DNA from: Candidatus Limiplasma pullicola
GTDB taxonomy: Bacteria > Bacillota > Clostridia > Christensenellales > Aristaeellaceae
Length of the DNA: 50,061 nucleotides
Assembly: GCA_018710985.1 (NCBI GenBank)
Contig: DVIV01000031.1
Location: 1-50,061 of the forward strand
Direction: 5' to 3'
A model generated the notes under the pieces. The model was not told the origin of the DNA. It ran no database searches and worked only from the letters and a program-made list of their open reading frames with translations. Made by a program: the position numbers and the translations under genes. Below, piece after piece: positions 33,553-40,994 of the stretch (the first letter of the stretch is position 1; the number at the start of each line of letters is the position of its first letter).

Positions 33553-34586
33553 TGCCTGCGCCTCCTGAAAAAGATCACCACAAACACCACCGCACCTACC
33601 AGCGAGGTGACCACGCCGATGGGCAGTTCAATGGGACTGACCACCGTGCGCGCAAGCAGGTCCGCAAGCATGAGAAAGATGGCTCCCATGAACAGTGACA
33701 GCGGCAGCACCCGCCGGTGGTTGGCCCCGGTGAACAGGCGCGCCGCATGCGGAACAATCAGCCCCACAAAGCCGATGCTGCCGCCCACGGAAACGCATAC
33801 GCCGATCAGCGAGGCCACGCATACCAGCACGGTCAGCTTGACCGGCCTCACCGCAACGCCCATGTGGCGGGCCGCATCCTCGCCCAGGGAGAAGGCGTTG
33901 AGCTCATCCGCGCGCGAAAGCAGCACGCCGCCGAACACCGCCAGCGCGCCCAGCAGCACCAGCGTCTCCGTATAGCCCGCGCCCGACAGCGAACCCATGG
34001 TCCAGAAGGTGATGGAGCGCAGCTTGTCTCCCGAAAAGGCGGTAAGCAGGCTGATGATGCTGGTGACGAACATGCTCAACACCACGCCCATGAGGATGAT
34101 GGTCTGCGTGCTCATCCCCCGGTCCGCCGCGTAGGACAGCGAAAGAATCAAAATCAGCGATCCCAGCGCAAAAAGCATGGCGGTAATCATGGTGCCCGCA
34201 AAGGGCAGGCCGGGAAAGGAGATTCCCAGCAGCAGCGCCGTCACCGCGCCCAGCGACGCGCAGGCGCTGACACCCAAAGTGGACCCGTCCGCCAGCGGAT
34301 TTCGCAAAAGCCCCTGCATGGCTGCGCCGCACAGCGCCAGCGAAGCGCCGCAAAGCGCCGTGGCCAATACGCGCGGCAGACGAACATTCAAGATGATGGT
34401 CCGGGAAATGCCCTGCGGCAGCTCAAGCCCCCACATGGCCTTCCAAATGGCCGCCGCCGTGTCCCCGAAGGGGACGGCCACGCTGCCCAGCGATACGCAC
34501 AGGCAAAGCGTAGCCGCCGTCAGCAGACACAGCGCGGCGTATCCGTACCAGGGAAGGCCTCCGGCCGGACGGTCCGCGCGCCTCAT
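33540..34586 (-). CDS. btuC: Corrinoid (BtuC/FecD-type) ABC transporter permease
   Basis: 348-residue permease of the BtuC/FecCD family, about 9-10 helices. Diagnostic stretches are LNVRLPRVLATALCGASLAL, GAAMQGLLRNPLADGSTLGV and IGFVGLIVPHAARLFTGANH, with PIELPIGVVTSLVGA near the end. The ATG at 34586 overlaps the btuF stop as ATGA; the open frame runs to 34733 only because it crosses btuF. It forms a homodimer in the membrane as the channel. Confidence 0.93.
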   Translation of the reverse strand: MRRADRPAGGLPWYGYAALCLLTAATLCLCVSLGSVAVPFGDTAAAIWKAMWGLELPQGISRTIILNVRLPRVLATALCGASLALCGAAMQGLLRNPLADGSTLGVSACASLGAVTALLLGISFPGLPFAGTMITAMLFALGSLILILSLSYAADRGMSTQTIILMGVVLSMFVTSIISLLTAFSGDKLRSITFWTMGSLSGAGYTETLVLLGALAVFGGVLLSRADELNAFSLGEDAARHMGVAVRPVKLTVLVCVASLIGVCVSVGGSIGFVGLIVPHAARLFTGANHRRVLPLSLFMGAIFLMLADLLARTVVSPIELPIGVVTSLVGAVVFVVIFFRRRRQCWR

Positions 34587-35500
34587 GCCGCAGGCTGTGC
34601 GGCCTCGTCCGTGCCGTAGACGAAGTCGAACAGATCCTGCGCAGCGTCCAGCAGGCGCGGGCCGGGACGAGAGGTCATGTCCGCATCCGCGTTGTAGACG
34701 GCCCCGTTCCTGACAGCCTTGAGATCCTGCCATCCCTCGCGGGATACGATCTCATCCGCCGGCAGTTCGCCCTCGCCATAATAGGCCGCGGTGGTCACGA
34801 TGTAGTCGGGGTCGCGCGCGAGCACCTGTTCCTGCGAGATCTCGGCCCATCCGGTTACGTCGGAGAAGGCGTTGGTGAGGCCCACGATCTGCGCAAGCTC
34901 ATCCAGAAAGGTATCCGCGCCGCTGGTCCACAGGCCCCATTCCAGCGGAGAAACCTCAAAATAGACGGTTTTCCCGGTCGCTTCCGCCCGTGCGCTGAGC
35001 ACCTCAAAACCGGCGCGCATCTCGGCCGACAGGTCCGCGGCCTTCTCAAGGTACCCGGTAAGCTCGCCCAGCATCTCGATGGCGTCATACACGCCTGCCA
35101 GATTCTGCGCGTCGGAAATGACCACGCGCACGCCGGCGGCCTCCAGCGCCTCCACCTGCTCGACCGTCTGAGCCATTTTGCTCATGACGATCACCTGTGG
35201 CTCCAGCGCCAGAATCTGCTCGATGTTGGTCTCCGCGCCGCTGTTGACGCTGGGCAGTTCCGTCACGTCGCCGGGATAGTTGCAGTATTCGCCGCGGCCT
35301 ACCAGCACCTCTTCCGCGCCAAGGGCGTAGAGGATTTCGCAATCGGCGGGATTGAGCGCGATCACGCGGGTTGCGGGCGCGTCCAGCACGACCTGGCGGC
35401 CTGCCATGTCGGTCAGCACAAGCCCGTCGGCCACGGCGGCCGGGGCAGCCAGCGCAAGCGCGAGCACGATCATCAGTGACAGGATGTTTCGGGTTTTCAT
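34583..35500 (-). CDS. btuF: Corrinoid-type substrate-binding protein (BtuF-like)
   Basis: 305-residue exported binding protein of the class III helical-backbone type. Residues 1-23 are a signal peptide ending AAPAAVADG, without a lipobox. The mature protein starts VLTDMAGRQVVLDAPATRVI and has ALNPADCEILYALGAEEVLVG and NIEQILALEPQVIVM, normal for BtuF/FepB proteins. CAAAGGAGG precedes the ATG at 35500; the frame extends 47 codons upstream without support and would be within the riboswitch region. First gene of the riboswitch-controlled operon. Confidence 0.9.
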   Translation of the reverse strand: MKTRNILSLMIVLALALAAPAAVADGLVLTDMAGRQVVLDAPATRVIALNPADCEILYALGAEEVLVGRGEYCNYPGDVTELPSVNSGAETNIEQILALEPQVIVMSKMAQTVEQVEALEAAGVRVVISDAQNLAGVYDAIEMLGELTGYLEKAADLSAEMRAGFEVLSARAEATGKTVYFEVSPLEWGLWTSGADTFLDELAQIVGLTNAFSDVTGWAEISQEQVLARDPDYIVTTAAYYGEGELPADEIVSREGWQDLKAVRNGAVYNADADMTSRPGPRLLDAAQDLFDFVYGTDEAAQPAA

Positions 35501-35543
35501 GGGTCGATTCCTCCTTTGTGTTTTTGCACAAATGAATCGCAGG

Positions 35544-35586
35544 AAAACGCAAAAACCGCGCCGTTCCGTTTGCAGGATGGCGCGAT
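35544..35586 (-). terminator. Riboswitch expression-platform terminator upstream of btuF
   Basis: On the minus strand ATCGCGCC (35586-35579) pairs with GGCGCGGT (35562-35555) and is followed by TTTTTGCGTTTT. The sequence CCGCGTC just upstream (complement of 35592-35598) can pair with GGCGCGG instead, a plausible antiterminator. Cobalamin binding would favour the terminator. Confidence 0.75.
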
Positions 35587-35640
35587 CAAAAGACGCGGCG
35601 TATCGCCAGGCTTTCATAGCATGTTCCATCCCGGGGATCA

Positions 35641-35850
35641 CGGTGTAAACAGGTCTCCCGACTTGACTTCATCCTACTTGGACGCCTTCCCGCTCGCGCA
35701 GTGGCCGGAAACTGCCGGTAGGGCCGTAAGCCCGCGGCGCTTCCCCGTCCGTTCGTCCGTTTCACGGTTCCCGGGTGAGTCTGGAAATCGCATCCAGTTC
35801 CCATGACGGAGGCTTGCGCCCCCGCCGCGTGTTTCCACGCAGATACACCG
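35641..35850 (-). ncRNA. Cobalamin riboswitch
   Basis: On the minus strand the aptamer is closed by P1, CGGTGTA (35850-35844) with TACACCG (35647-35641). In order it holds GGGAACTGG, the GCCACTG element, GGGAAGGC and the B12 box AAGTCGGGAGACCTG near 35664-35650. This is the known layout of the AdoCbl/cobalamin class. It lies between a strong promoter and the attenuator before btuFCD, so corrinoid import is probably switched off when the cell has enough B12. The 394-base gap between btuF and the PHP gene is fully explained by promoter, aptamer and attenuator. Confidence 0.92.
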
Positions 35851-35869
35851 GCTATTCACTTGTAAGAGT

Positions 35870-35898
35870 ATTATACGGCATACGGCGCTCCGCGTCAA
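35870..35898 (-). promoter_or_regulatory. Promoter of the btuFCD operon
   Basis: On the minus strand TTGACG (35898-35893), a 17-base spacer and TATAAT (35875-35870), close to consensus. It overlaps the last codons of the PHP gene. Transcription would start near 35863, just before the riboswitch. Confidence 0.87.
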
Positions 35899-36611
35899 AT
35901 GCCCGATTTCCGGCCGTCCATCGCCCTCAAAAGGCGCATCACATCCCCCGCCGTGGGCAGCGCGTCGAGCGTAAAGGTGCGCTCCTGCAGGTCCTCCAGC
36001 CGGTGCGCGTCGCTGGAATGGAGCACAAAGCGGCCCTTAACCGCATACGCCGGGCAGGCGACGCCGGGATAGACCTCCACCACCGGATACTCCGGCAGAA
36101 AGGGCATCAGGCCCAGCGCGCCGATCATGCCGTTGCTGCCGCGGTTGATGTGCGCGGGCACGGGCACGCCTCCATGGGCGCGGATGAGGTCGCAGACCTC
36201 TCCCACGCTCAGGTCCGTGGCGTTGATGAGCAGCTTTTCCAGCGCGCCGGAGGGCGTGTCCTCCGCGCCCATGATGATCTGGTTTCCAAACAAGGCCGGC
36301 TGGTTTTTCACATCAGGCAGGTGCGCGTAGACCTCCTCCCCGGCCGCCAGCGCCTCCCGCACGGAGGGAAAGTAGCCCAGCATATGCACTTCCTCCCGGC
36401 TGGTGACCTCCATGCCGGGAATGACCTGCACGCCGTAGGCCTCGCCCGCCGCAGCGGCTTCGGGGGTGTTGAGGGCGGTGTTGTGGTCGGTGAGGGCGAT
36501 CACGTCCAGCCCCTTCACCCGCGCCATGCCCACGAGGTTCCATGGGGTCATGTCGTCGTCGGCGCAGGGCGACAGGCAGCTGTGGATGTGCAGGTCGCAG
36601 TAGGCGGCCAT
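35895..36611 (-). CDS. PHP-domain phosphoesterase
   Basis: 238-residue metal-dependent phosphoesterase of the PHP superfamily. Metal ligands lie in DLHIHSCLSPCADDD (HxH), LTDHN, GMEVTSREEVHMLGYF, VPAHINR and SSDAHR. Proteins of this type hydrolyse histidinol phosphate, nucleoside bisphosphates or DNA ends; the stand-alone short form here resembles the RNase/3',5'-nucleotide phosphatase group. The ATG at 36611 is one base after the stop of the DRTGG gene with GGAGTGAG at the junction. As last gene of the sensory hydrogenase unit it may act on a signalling nucleotide; this is inference. Confidence 0.88.
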   Translation of the reverse strand: MAAYCDLHIHSCLSPCADDDMTPWNLVGMARVKGLDVIALTDHNTALNTPEAAAAGEAYGVQVIPGMEVTSREEVHMLGYFPSVREALAAGEEVYAHLPDVKNQPALFGNQIIMGAEDTPSGALEKLLINATDLSVGEVCDLIRAHGGVPVPAHINRGSNGMIGALGLMPFLPEYPVVEVYPGVACPAYAVKGRFVLHSSDAHRLEDLQERTFTLDALPTAGDVMRLLRAMDGRKSGI

Positions 36612-36612
36612 C

Positions 36613-36960
36613 TCACTCCGCGGGCGGCAGCACGCCTGCCTGTCCCATGAGCACGCTCACCTCATAGGCCGTTTTGGACGTAGCCAGCACGGGCATGTCC
36701 TCATCCTGCGCCTTTTTGAGCGAGGCGGGCTCGGCTTCCACACCCTCCACCAGAATCACGCAGGCCATTTCCATCAGCACCGCCACGGCGATCACGTTCA
36801 CATGCGTCTGCACCGTGCACCAGGCCATGCCCTGCTTGCCGTGTGCAAGGACCCAGCTGAGCAGGTCGCAGCTGTAGCCGCAGGTGATTTCCGCATCCAG
36901 CGGGGCGGTATCATTGAGATTTTCGGCGCCGATCAGCTCCATCAGTTCCCGCACGGTCAT
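36613..36960 (-). CDS. DRTGG-domain protein A
   Basis: 115 residues. The fold matches the DRTGG domain found next to CBS and HPr-kinase domains: VRELMELIGAENLN, DAEITCGYSCDLLSWVLAHG and MPVLATSKTAYEVSVLM. It is a paralogue of the protein at 38748-39113, with the same MTVREL/MTIREL start and a G-CGS/YSCDLL-like centre. No catalytic residues are visible, so a ligand-binding or partner-binding role is likely. It has only a weak ribosome site and is 12 bases from the hydrogenase gene. Confidence 0.75.
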   Translation of the reverse strand: MTVRELMELIGAENLNDTAPLDAEITCGYSCDLLSWVLAHGKQGMAWCTVQTHVNVIAVAVLMEMACVILVEGVEAEPASLKKAQDEDMPVLATSKTAYEVSVLMGQAGVLPPAE

Positions 36961-36972
36961 ACGTTCATTCCC

Positions 36973-38280
36973 CTATTCTCTGGTTGTTTTGGCCAGCTCC
37001 ACCATCTTCTGAGCCATGATCTTGAGCTGCTCCTTGAGGATGTGGATGCAGTCCATCTCGTTGCAGTAGCCGCGAACGATGTCCTCGGCAAAGGTGCGGC
37101 AGGTGGGACTTCCGCAGCTTCCGCAGTCGTAGCCGGGCAGCCTGCGCACGATTTCTTCCATCTGCTCCATCTTGCGCATGGCTTCCACGATATCGTCATC
37201 CAGGCGCATGGCGCTGTTGGCGGAAATGTTCTTGTCGGCCAGGAGGTTGTACTTGGTCAGGTAGGAGGCGCGCACGCGCTCGTCGGGATGGGTGATGTCG
37301 CATCCGCGCATCAGCGCACGCACCGCGCCGCGCGCCACATAGGTGTTTTCAAAGGTGAGCGGGCCGCCCACGCAGCCGCCCGTGCAGGCCGCTCCCTCAA
37401 AAAAGACCAGATCCGGCAGCTTGTCGTTTTCGATTTCCTCCAGCACGCGGATGACGTTTTCGATGCCGTCCACGCTCATGCTGTGCTCCGGGCATACGGC
37501 CGCCGCCTCGCCGCCGCTGCTGGCCCAGCCCACCCCATAAGCCGTGGCATGGGCTGGATGCGCCGCATCCACGGGGCTGGACTTGATGTGGCTGGAAAGC
37601 AGGCCGTAGATCTCCAGCATGGAAATCGCGCCATCCACGGCGGAGGTCTCATGCCCGATAGGGTTGCGGATGGCCGTTACCTTAGCCGCGCAGGGCGTGA
37701 TAAAAAAGCACCCGACCTCCTCCGGCTTGGCGTCGTGCTCACGGCAGAACTCGCGCCGCGCCACCATCGCGGCCACCTCCATGGGCTGGCGCACGTCGAT
37801 GATGTGCGGAATCAGGTCCGGAAAGCGCACACGGATCAGGCGCACGATGGCCGGACAGGCCGAGGAGATGACGGGATAGCGGTCGCGGCCCATGCCCCGC
37901 ATGCGTTCGCGGATGGCACGGGTGACGATATCCGCTCCCTCGGCCACCTCAAACACGTCGTCAAAACCCATTTTAAGCAGCCCCTCCAGCACCTGCGAGG
38001 CGCTGACGAGGTGCTTGAACTGCCCGTAGAGCGAGGGCGCGGGGAGCGCGATCTTATACTTGAAGCGATTGATGCTGGCCAGGGGATCGGTCTGGGCGTA
38101 TTTGGCGTGATAATCGCACACGCGGATGCACTCGCCGCAGTCGATGCAGCGTTCATTGATGATATGGGCCCGCCCGCCGCGCACGCGGATGGCCTCCGTG
38201 GGGCAGCGCTTTAAGCAGTTGGTGCAGCCCTTGCATTTTTCCTTGTCCAGGCGCACGGAATGGAAAAACTTCTGGTCCAT
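36973..38280 (-). CDS. Sensory-type [FeFe] hydrogenase (HydS/HsfB-like)
   Basis: 435 aa. The N-terminus has two 4Fe-4S sites with Cys 16, 19, 22, 26 and Cys 45, 48, 51, 55 (CKGCTNCLKRCP, CIDCGECIRVCD). The H-cluster domain follows with SSACPAIVR, TPCAAKVTAIRNP and GAACTGGCVGGPL. Compared with HndD, TSCSPGW becomes SSACPAI, with no Trp, and the GGGQ after the last Cys pair is GGPL. The C-terminus carries a further Fe-S domain, YDCGSCGSPTCRTFAEDI with GYC. This matches the group C/D hydrogenases that are thought to sense H2 or redox state. Unlike longer HydS proteins it has no PAS domain; the partner signalling domains are separate genes here. Confidence 0.9.
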   Translation of the reverse strand: MDQKFFHSVRLDKEKCKGCTNCLKRCPTEAIRVRGGRAHIINERCIDCGECIRVCDYHAKYAQTDPLASINRFKYKIALPAPSLYGQFKHLVSASQVLEGLLKMGFDDVFEVAEGADIVTRAIRERMRGMGRDRYPVISSACPAIVRLIRVRFPDLIPHIIDVRQPMEVAAMVARREFCREHDAKPEEVGCFFITPCAAKVTAIRNPIGHETSAVDGAISMLEIYGLLSSHIKSSPVDAAHPAHATAYGVGWASSGGEAAAVCPEHSMSVDGIENVIRVLEEIENDKLPDLVFFEGAACTGGCVGGPLTFENTYVARGAVRALMRGCDITHPDERVRASYLTKYNLLADKNISANSAMRLDDDIVEAMRKMEQMEEIVRRLPGYDCGSCGSPTCRTFAEDIVRGYCNEMDCIHILKEQLKIMAQKMVELAKTTRE

Positions 38281-38310
38281 GGCTCATTCCTCCGAATCAG
38301 GCCGTGCGCG

Positions 38311-38733
38311 CTATTTCAGCCTGAATTCCATCTGTATGGTGGTGCCTATGCCCGGCTGGCTTTCAATGGCGAAGCCGTCGGCGTTGCGGCGCATGTTTGG
38401 CAGGCCCATGCCCGCCCCGAAGCCCAGAACGCGTGCTTCTTCACTGGCGGTGGAAAAACCCTCCTGCATGGCCTTGTCAATATCCGCGATACCCGGGCCG
38501 ACGTCTTTGGAAATCAGTACGATGTGCTCCGGGTTCATCTCCATGGTGAGCTGTCCGCCCAGGCTATGGATGATCAGGTTGAGCTCAGCCTCATAGCTGG
38601 CGACCGCCACGCGTCTCAGCACCGCGCTGTCCACGCCGAGCTGCTTGAGCTTGCGTTTGATGCTGGCGGAAGCGTCGCCGGCGGTTTCAAACTCGCCTTT
38701 ATGCACGTCGTAGGTATTGGTCAGTAAGCTCAT
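38311..38733 (-). CDS. Anti-sigma-factor-type ATP-binding protein (RsbW/SpoIIAB-like)
   Basis: 140 residues. A GHKL ATPase with N box ASYEAELNLIIHS, G1 box DVGPGIADID and G2 box GFGAGMGLPNMRRNAD, then GIGTTIQMEF. These are typical of serine kinases of the RsbW/SpoIIAB class that control sigma factors or an anti-anti-sigma factor. There is no sigma factor or STAS protein gene nearby. The start at 38733 has AAGGGAAGGG 5 bases upstream; a GTG at 38751 overlaps the upstream stop and is less likely. It lies between DRTGG protein B and the hydrogenase, suggesting direct coupling with the redox sensor. Confidence 0.87.
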   Translation of the reverse strand: MSLLTNTYDVHKGEFETAGDASASIKRKLKQLGVDSAVLRRVAVASYEAELNLIIHSLGGQLTMEMNPEHIVLISKDVGPGIADIDKAMQEGFSTASEEARVLGFGAGMGLPNMRRNADGFAIESQPGIGTTIQMEFRLK

Positions 38734-38747
38734 TCGTACCCTTCCCT

Positions 38748-39113
38748 TCACGCATGGGCGCCGGAGCGCTCATTGGTGCCGCGGATGCCCGCCACGTACA
38801 TCAGCCCGCAGGCGGTGTAGGTGGTGTGCTCCGTAGCCAGCACCACGATGCCCAGCTCCCTTGCTTCCTCCAGGATCTCCTCCGAGGGCACCTTGCCCCG
38901 CGCAAAGACAACGCAGTGAATGTCCAGCATTTCGGCTGTGCGCATCACGTGCACGTTGGTCAGCCCCGTGATCAGCACCGTCTTGTCCTTGACGAAGGCC
39001 AGCACGTCGCTCATCAGGTCGCTTCCGCACGCGGTTTTAACCTCCTGGTCCAGTTTGTCATCCCCGCAAAGCACCCGCGCATCCAGCACAGGAATCAGCT
39101 CCCGGATCGTCAT
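38748..39113 (-). CDS. DRTGG-domain protein B
   Basis: 121 residues. Starts VRELIPVLDAR-like (TIRELIPVLDARVLCG), then EVKTACGSDLMSDVLAF, VLITGLTNVHVMRTAEML, and IVVLATEHTTYTACGLMYVAG. The same domain as DRTGG protein A, with stronger Asp/Glu content. AGGAGG precedes the ATG at 39113. Its stop overlaps the region just before the anti-sigma gene, so these genes are coupled. Confidence 0.77.
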   Translation of the reverse strand: MTIRELIPVLDARVLCGDDKLDQEVKTACGSDLMSDVLAFVKDKTVLITGLTNVHVMRTAEMLDIHCVVFARGKVPSEEILEEARELGIVVLATEHTTYTACGLMYVAGIRGTNERSGAHA

Positions 39114-39127
39114 GTGTGATCGACCTC

Positions 39128-39952
39128 CTATGTATTGCCGAGCGCATCGTATACGCTCTTGAGATGGTCCAGGGTGGAAAGGGTCTGGCGTTTGAGCTTC
39201 ATGCCGAAAGTGGCATCGCTGTCGGCATCGTCCAGCGTTTCCAGAAACGCCCCGTAGTCCTCAAAGCAGGCGATCAGCCCCTCCACGGTCTGATGGCGCG
39301 GTACGGAAAAGCGCTGCCGGAGCCTGAGCGTCACCGTCTCCACCTGTTCGCCCAGACCGATGAGCAGCTGCGACGCCTCCTCTCCGGACATCTCCTGCCG
39401 GTCCATGGCCACGCTGGCCGCCTGCAGCTGGGCCACCAGATCGTTGGCATGGGCAAATGCCGCCTCCAGAATATCCAGCTGCCCCTTCATTCCCTTCATC
39501 AGAAGGTGCAGGGCGGGCAGATCAATCTGGTAGAGGTAGGAATCCACGGAATGCGCGTCGCTGAGCTGCTCGCGCACAGCCTGCGCATCCTCGCGCGTGG
39601 GATAGACCGCCGCGAGCGTGCGGTAGCGCCCGTCATGCCACACATAGCCCGCCGCGCCGCGCCTGATGAACTGCTGCGCCAGCTCCTCGGCTGCCGTTTC
39701 GCTCTCAAACGCGCCCAGCTGCAGGGCGTACCACGTCGCGGAAGGAAGCGTGATCTCCCGCTCTTCCACGGTTTCGTCAAAATAGGCATCCGTGGGAATG
39801 GGGGTTGCGGTGGGGACAGGCTGGATGGTCAGATCCCCGCCGCGCGATACCAACCCGGAGAGAACCACCACCGCCGATAAAAACAACAGCAGGTAACTCA
39901 CCCACTTGCCCGGTTCCCGCTGACGGGGATAGACGCGCTTGCCTGTCTGCAT
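39128..39952 (-). CDS. SPOR-domain single-pass membrane protein
   Basis: 274 residues. A cytoplasmic basic N-terminus (TGKRVYPRQREPGK) and one membrane helix (WVSYLLLFLSAVVVLSGLVS, about 16-35), then a Pro/Thr linker and a SPOR-like domain (WYALQLGAFESETAAEELAQ, YRTLAAVYPTREDAQAV). The last 120 residues are helical. SPOR domains bind peptidoglycan stripped of stem peptides. The start at 39952 has GGGAGG 8 bases upstream; the frame reaches 40045 without support. It leads the sensory hydrogenase operon, an odd partner; it may only share transcription, or anchor the system to the division site. Confidence 0.85.
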   Translation of the reverse strand: MQTGKRVYPRQREPGKWVSYLLLFLSAVVVLSGLVSRGGDLTIQPVPTATPIPTDAYFDETVEEREITLPSATWYALQLGAFESETAAEELAQQFIRRGAAGYVWHDGRYRTLAAVYPTREDAQAVREQLSDAHSVDSYLYQIDLPALHLLMKGMKGQLDILEAAFAHANDLVAQLQAASVAMDRQEMSGEEASQLLIGLGEQVETVTLRLRQRFSVPRHQTVEGLIACFEDYGAFLETLDDADSDATFGMKLKRQTLSTLDHLKSVYDALGNT

Positions 39953-39966
39953 ATTCCCAACCTCCC

Positions 39967-40002
39967 GCATACCGTATCGCAATACGATATGCCCCCGGGG
40001 GC
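39967..40002. promoter_or_regulatory. Palindromes upstream of the SPOR-sensory hydrogenase operon
   Basis: GCATACCGTA (39967-39976) and TACGATATGC (39983-39992) form an inverted repeat with one mismatch around a 6-base centre, followed directly by the perfect 12-base palindrome GCCCCCGGGGGC (39991-40002). It lies 15-50 bases before the SPOR start, where a repressor or activator would bind. No good -35/-10 pair was seen. Confidence 0.45.
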
Positions 40003-40080
40003 GCGGATATGAGAGGTTGCGCTTGAGGCCGGATTCTGTTACCATGAGCGTGTCCCTATTATACCGAACGGAGGCCGAAT

Positions 40081-40821
40081 ATGCAATATCATCTGGATAC
40101 CATTCCCGTTTGGGAGGCGATGGAGCAAAATACCGCCTGTCCGCTGTGCGCGCTGTATCGCCGCGTGGAAGCGGCGGAGATCGAGCGCAGCCTGGGCGGC
40201 AGCGTCATGGAGCCGGATGCGCGCATCCGCGTCAATGACAAGGGTATCTGCGCGCGCCATCACGGGCAGCTGTTCGCCATGCAAAACCGGCTGGGGCATG
40301 CGCTGCTGGTGGATTCGCACACCAGGGAGCTGCTCAAAAAGCTGGATGGGTTGGAAAAGCGGGCCGCTTCCTGCGAAAAGCGCGGTCTTTTCGGCGGCGG
40401 CGACGGTCTGGAGGGCGTCGCGCGCGAGCTGGAGGCGCTGTGCCGCTCGTGCGTCATCTGCGATGATATCCAGAGCCACATGGAGCGCTACTTTTATACC
40501 TTCCTGCATCTGTGGAAGAATGATTCGGCGTTCCGTGAGAAATGGCAGGCCTCGCGCGGCGTCTGCCTGCCCCATGCGGCGGATCTGCTTGCCCGCGCAC
40601 AAAAGCACCTGGGTGGTTCCGCGCGGCGCGCGTTTGCCGCAGACCTGCTTTCAATGGTCAAAGCAAATCTGGCGCAGGACGAAAAGGATCTGGAATGGTT
40701 CACCCTCAAATTTGACTACCGCAACCAGCAAAAGCCCTGGGGCAACAGCCGGGACGCGCTGGAGCGCACCGTAAACCGCCTGCGCGGCTTTTGCGTGGGA
40801 TCAGGCGAAAAACAGGAATAG
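40081..40821 (+). CDS. DUF6062-family protein
   Basis: 246 aa, cytosolic. It starts MQYHLDTIPVWEAMEQNTAC and has a CPLCALYRRVEAAEIE motif, CARHHGQLFAMQNRLG, RSCVICDDIQSHMERY and RGVCLPHAADLL: several Cys-x2-Cys and Cys-x2-His groups suggest zinc or other metal binding, as in the DUF6062 family, whose function is unknown. GGAGG is 6 bases before the ATG. Alone, with its own terminator. Divergent from the SPOR operon. Confidence 0.85.
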   Translation: MQYHLDTIPVWEAMEQNTACPLCALYRRVEAAEIERSLGGSVMEPDARIRVNDKGICARHHGQLFAMQNRLGHALLVDSHTRELLKKLDGLEKRAASCEKRGLFGGGDGLEGVARELEALCRSCVICDDIQSHMERYFYTFLHLWKNDSAFREKWQASRGVCLPHAADLLARAQKHLGGSARRAFAADLLSMVKANLAQDEKDLEWFTLKFDYRNQQKPWGNSRDALERTVNRLRGFCVGSGEKQE

Positions 40822-40846
40822 AGGGACTTTGCCGATCACGGCATAT

Positions 40847-40885
40847 AAAAAATCCGCGCTTTTCCAAAAAAAGTGCGGATTTTTT
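40847..40885 (+). terminator. Intrinsic terminator after the DUF6062 gene
   Basis: A 17-bp stem (40847-40863 with 40869-40885, one G-T pair) and a 5-base loop; the 3' arm ends in TTTTTT. It separates the DUF6062 gene from the next promoter by about 20 bases. Confidence 0.9.
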
Positions 40886-40906
40886 AATGGTTTATTTGTT
40901 TAACTA

Positions 40907-40935
40907 TTGACATGCGCCGACACGTTTGTTACAAT
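40907..40935 (+). promoter_or_regulatory. Near-consensus promoter of the AtuA-ADP-ribosylglycohydrolase operon
   Basis: Perfect -35 TTGACA (40907-40912), a 17-base spacer and -10 TACAAT (40930-40935). Transcription would start near 40942, about 50 bases before the AtuA start. Confidence 0.9.
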
Positions 40936-40952
40936 GGTCACAGAGAAAAAAA

Positions 40953-40962
40953 TGGTTGACCT
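40953..40962 (+). promoter_or_regulatory. Candidate GntR/FadR-type operator
   Basis: TGGTTGACCT just after the predicted transcription start resembles the TNGT(N)ACNA sites of FadR-family regulators (one mismatch). A regulator of that family is the last gene of the operon. A wider pair GGTCA (40936-40940) and TGACC (40957-40961) also brackets the site. Confidence 0.4.
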
Positions 40963-40994
40963 GATTTGAACATCGCAAGGACCGAGGTGCATTT

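Noticed and set aside
32746-35500. Siderophore/heme importer as the main reading for btuFCD
   Set aside because: Possible by family, but the cobalamin riboswitch directly upstream makes corrinoid uptake far more likely.
40029-40067. Promoter for the DUF6062 gene (TTACCA ... TATACC/TATTAT)
   Set aside because: The hexamers do not have a workable spacing, so no promoter is called.
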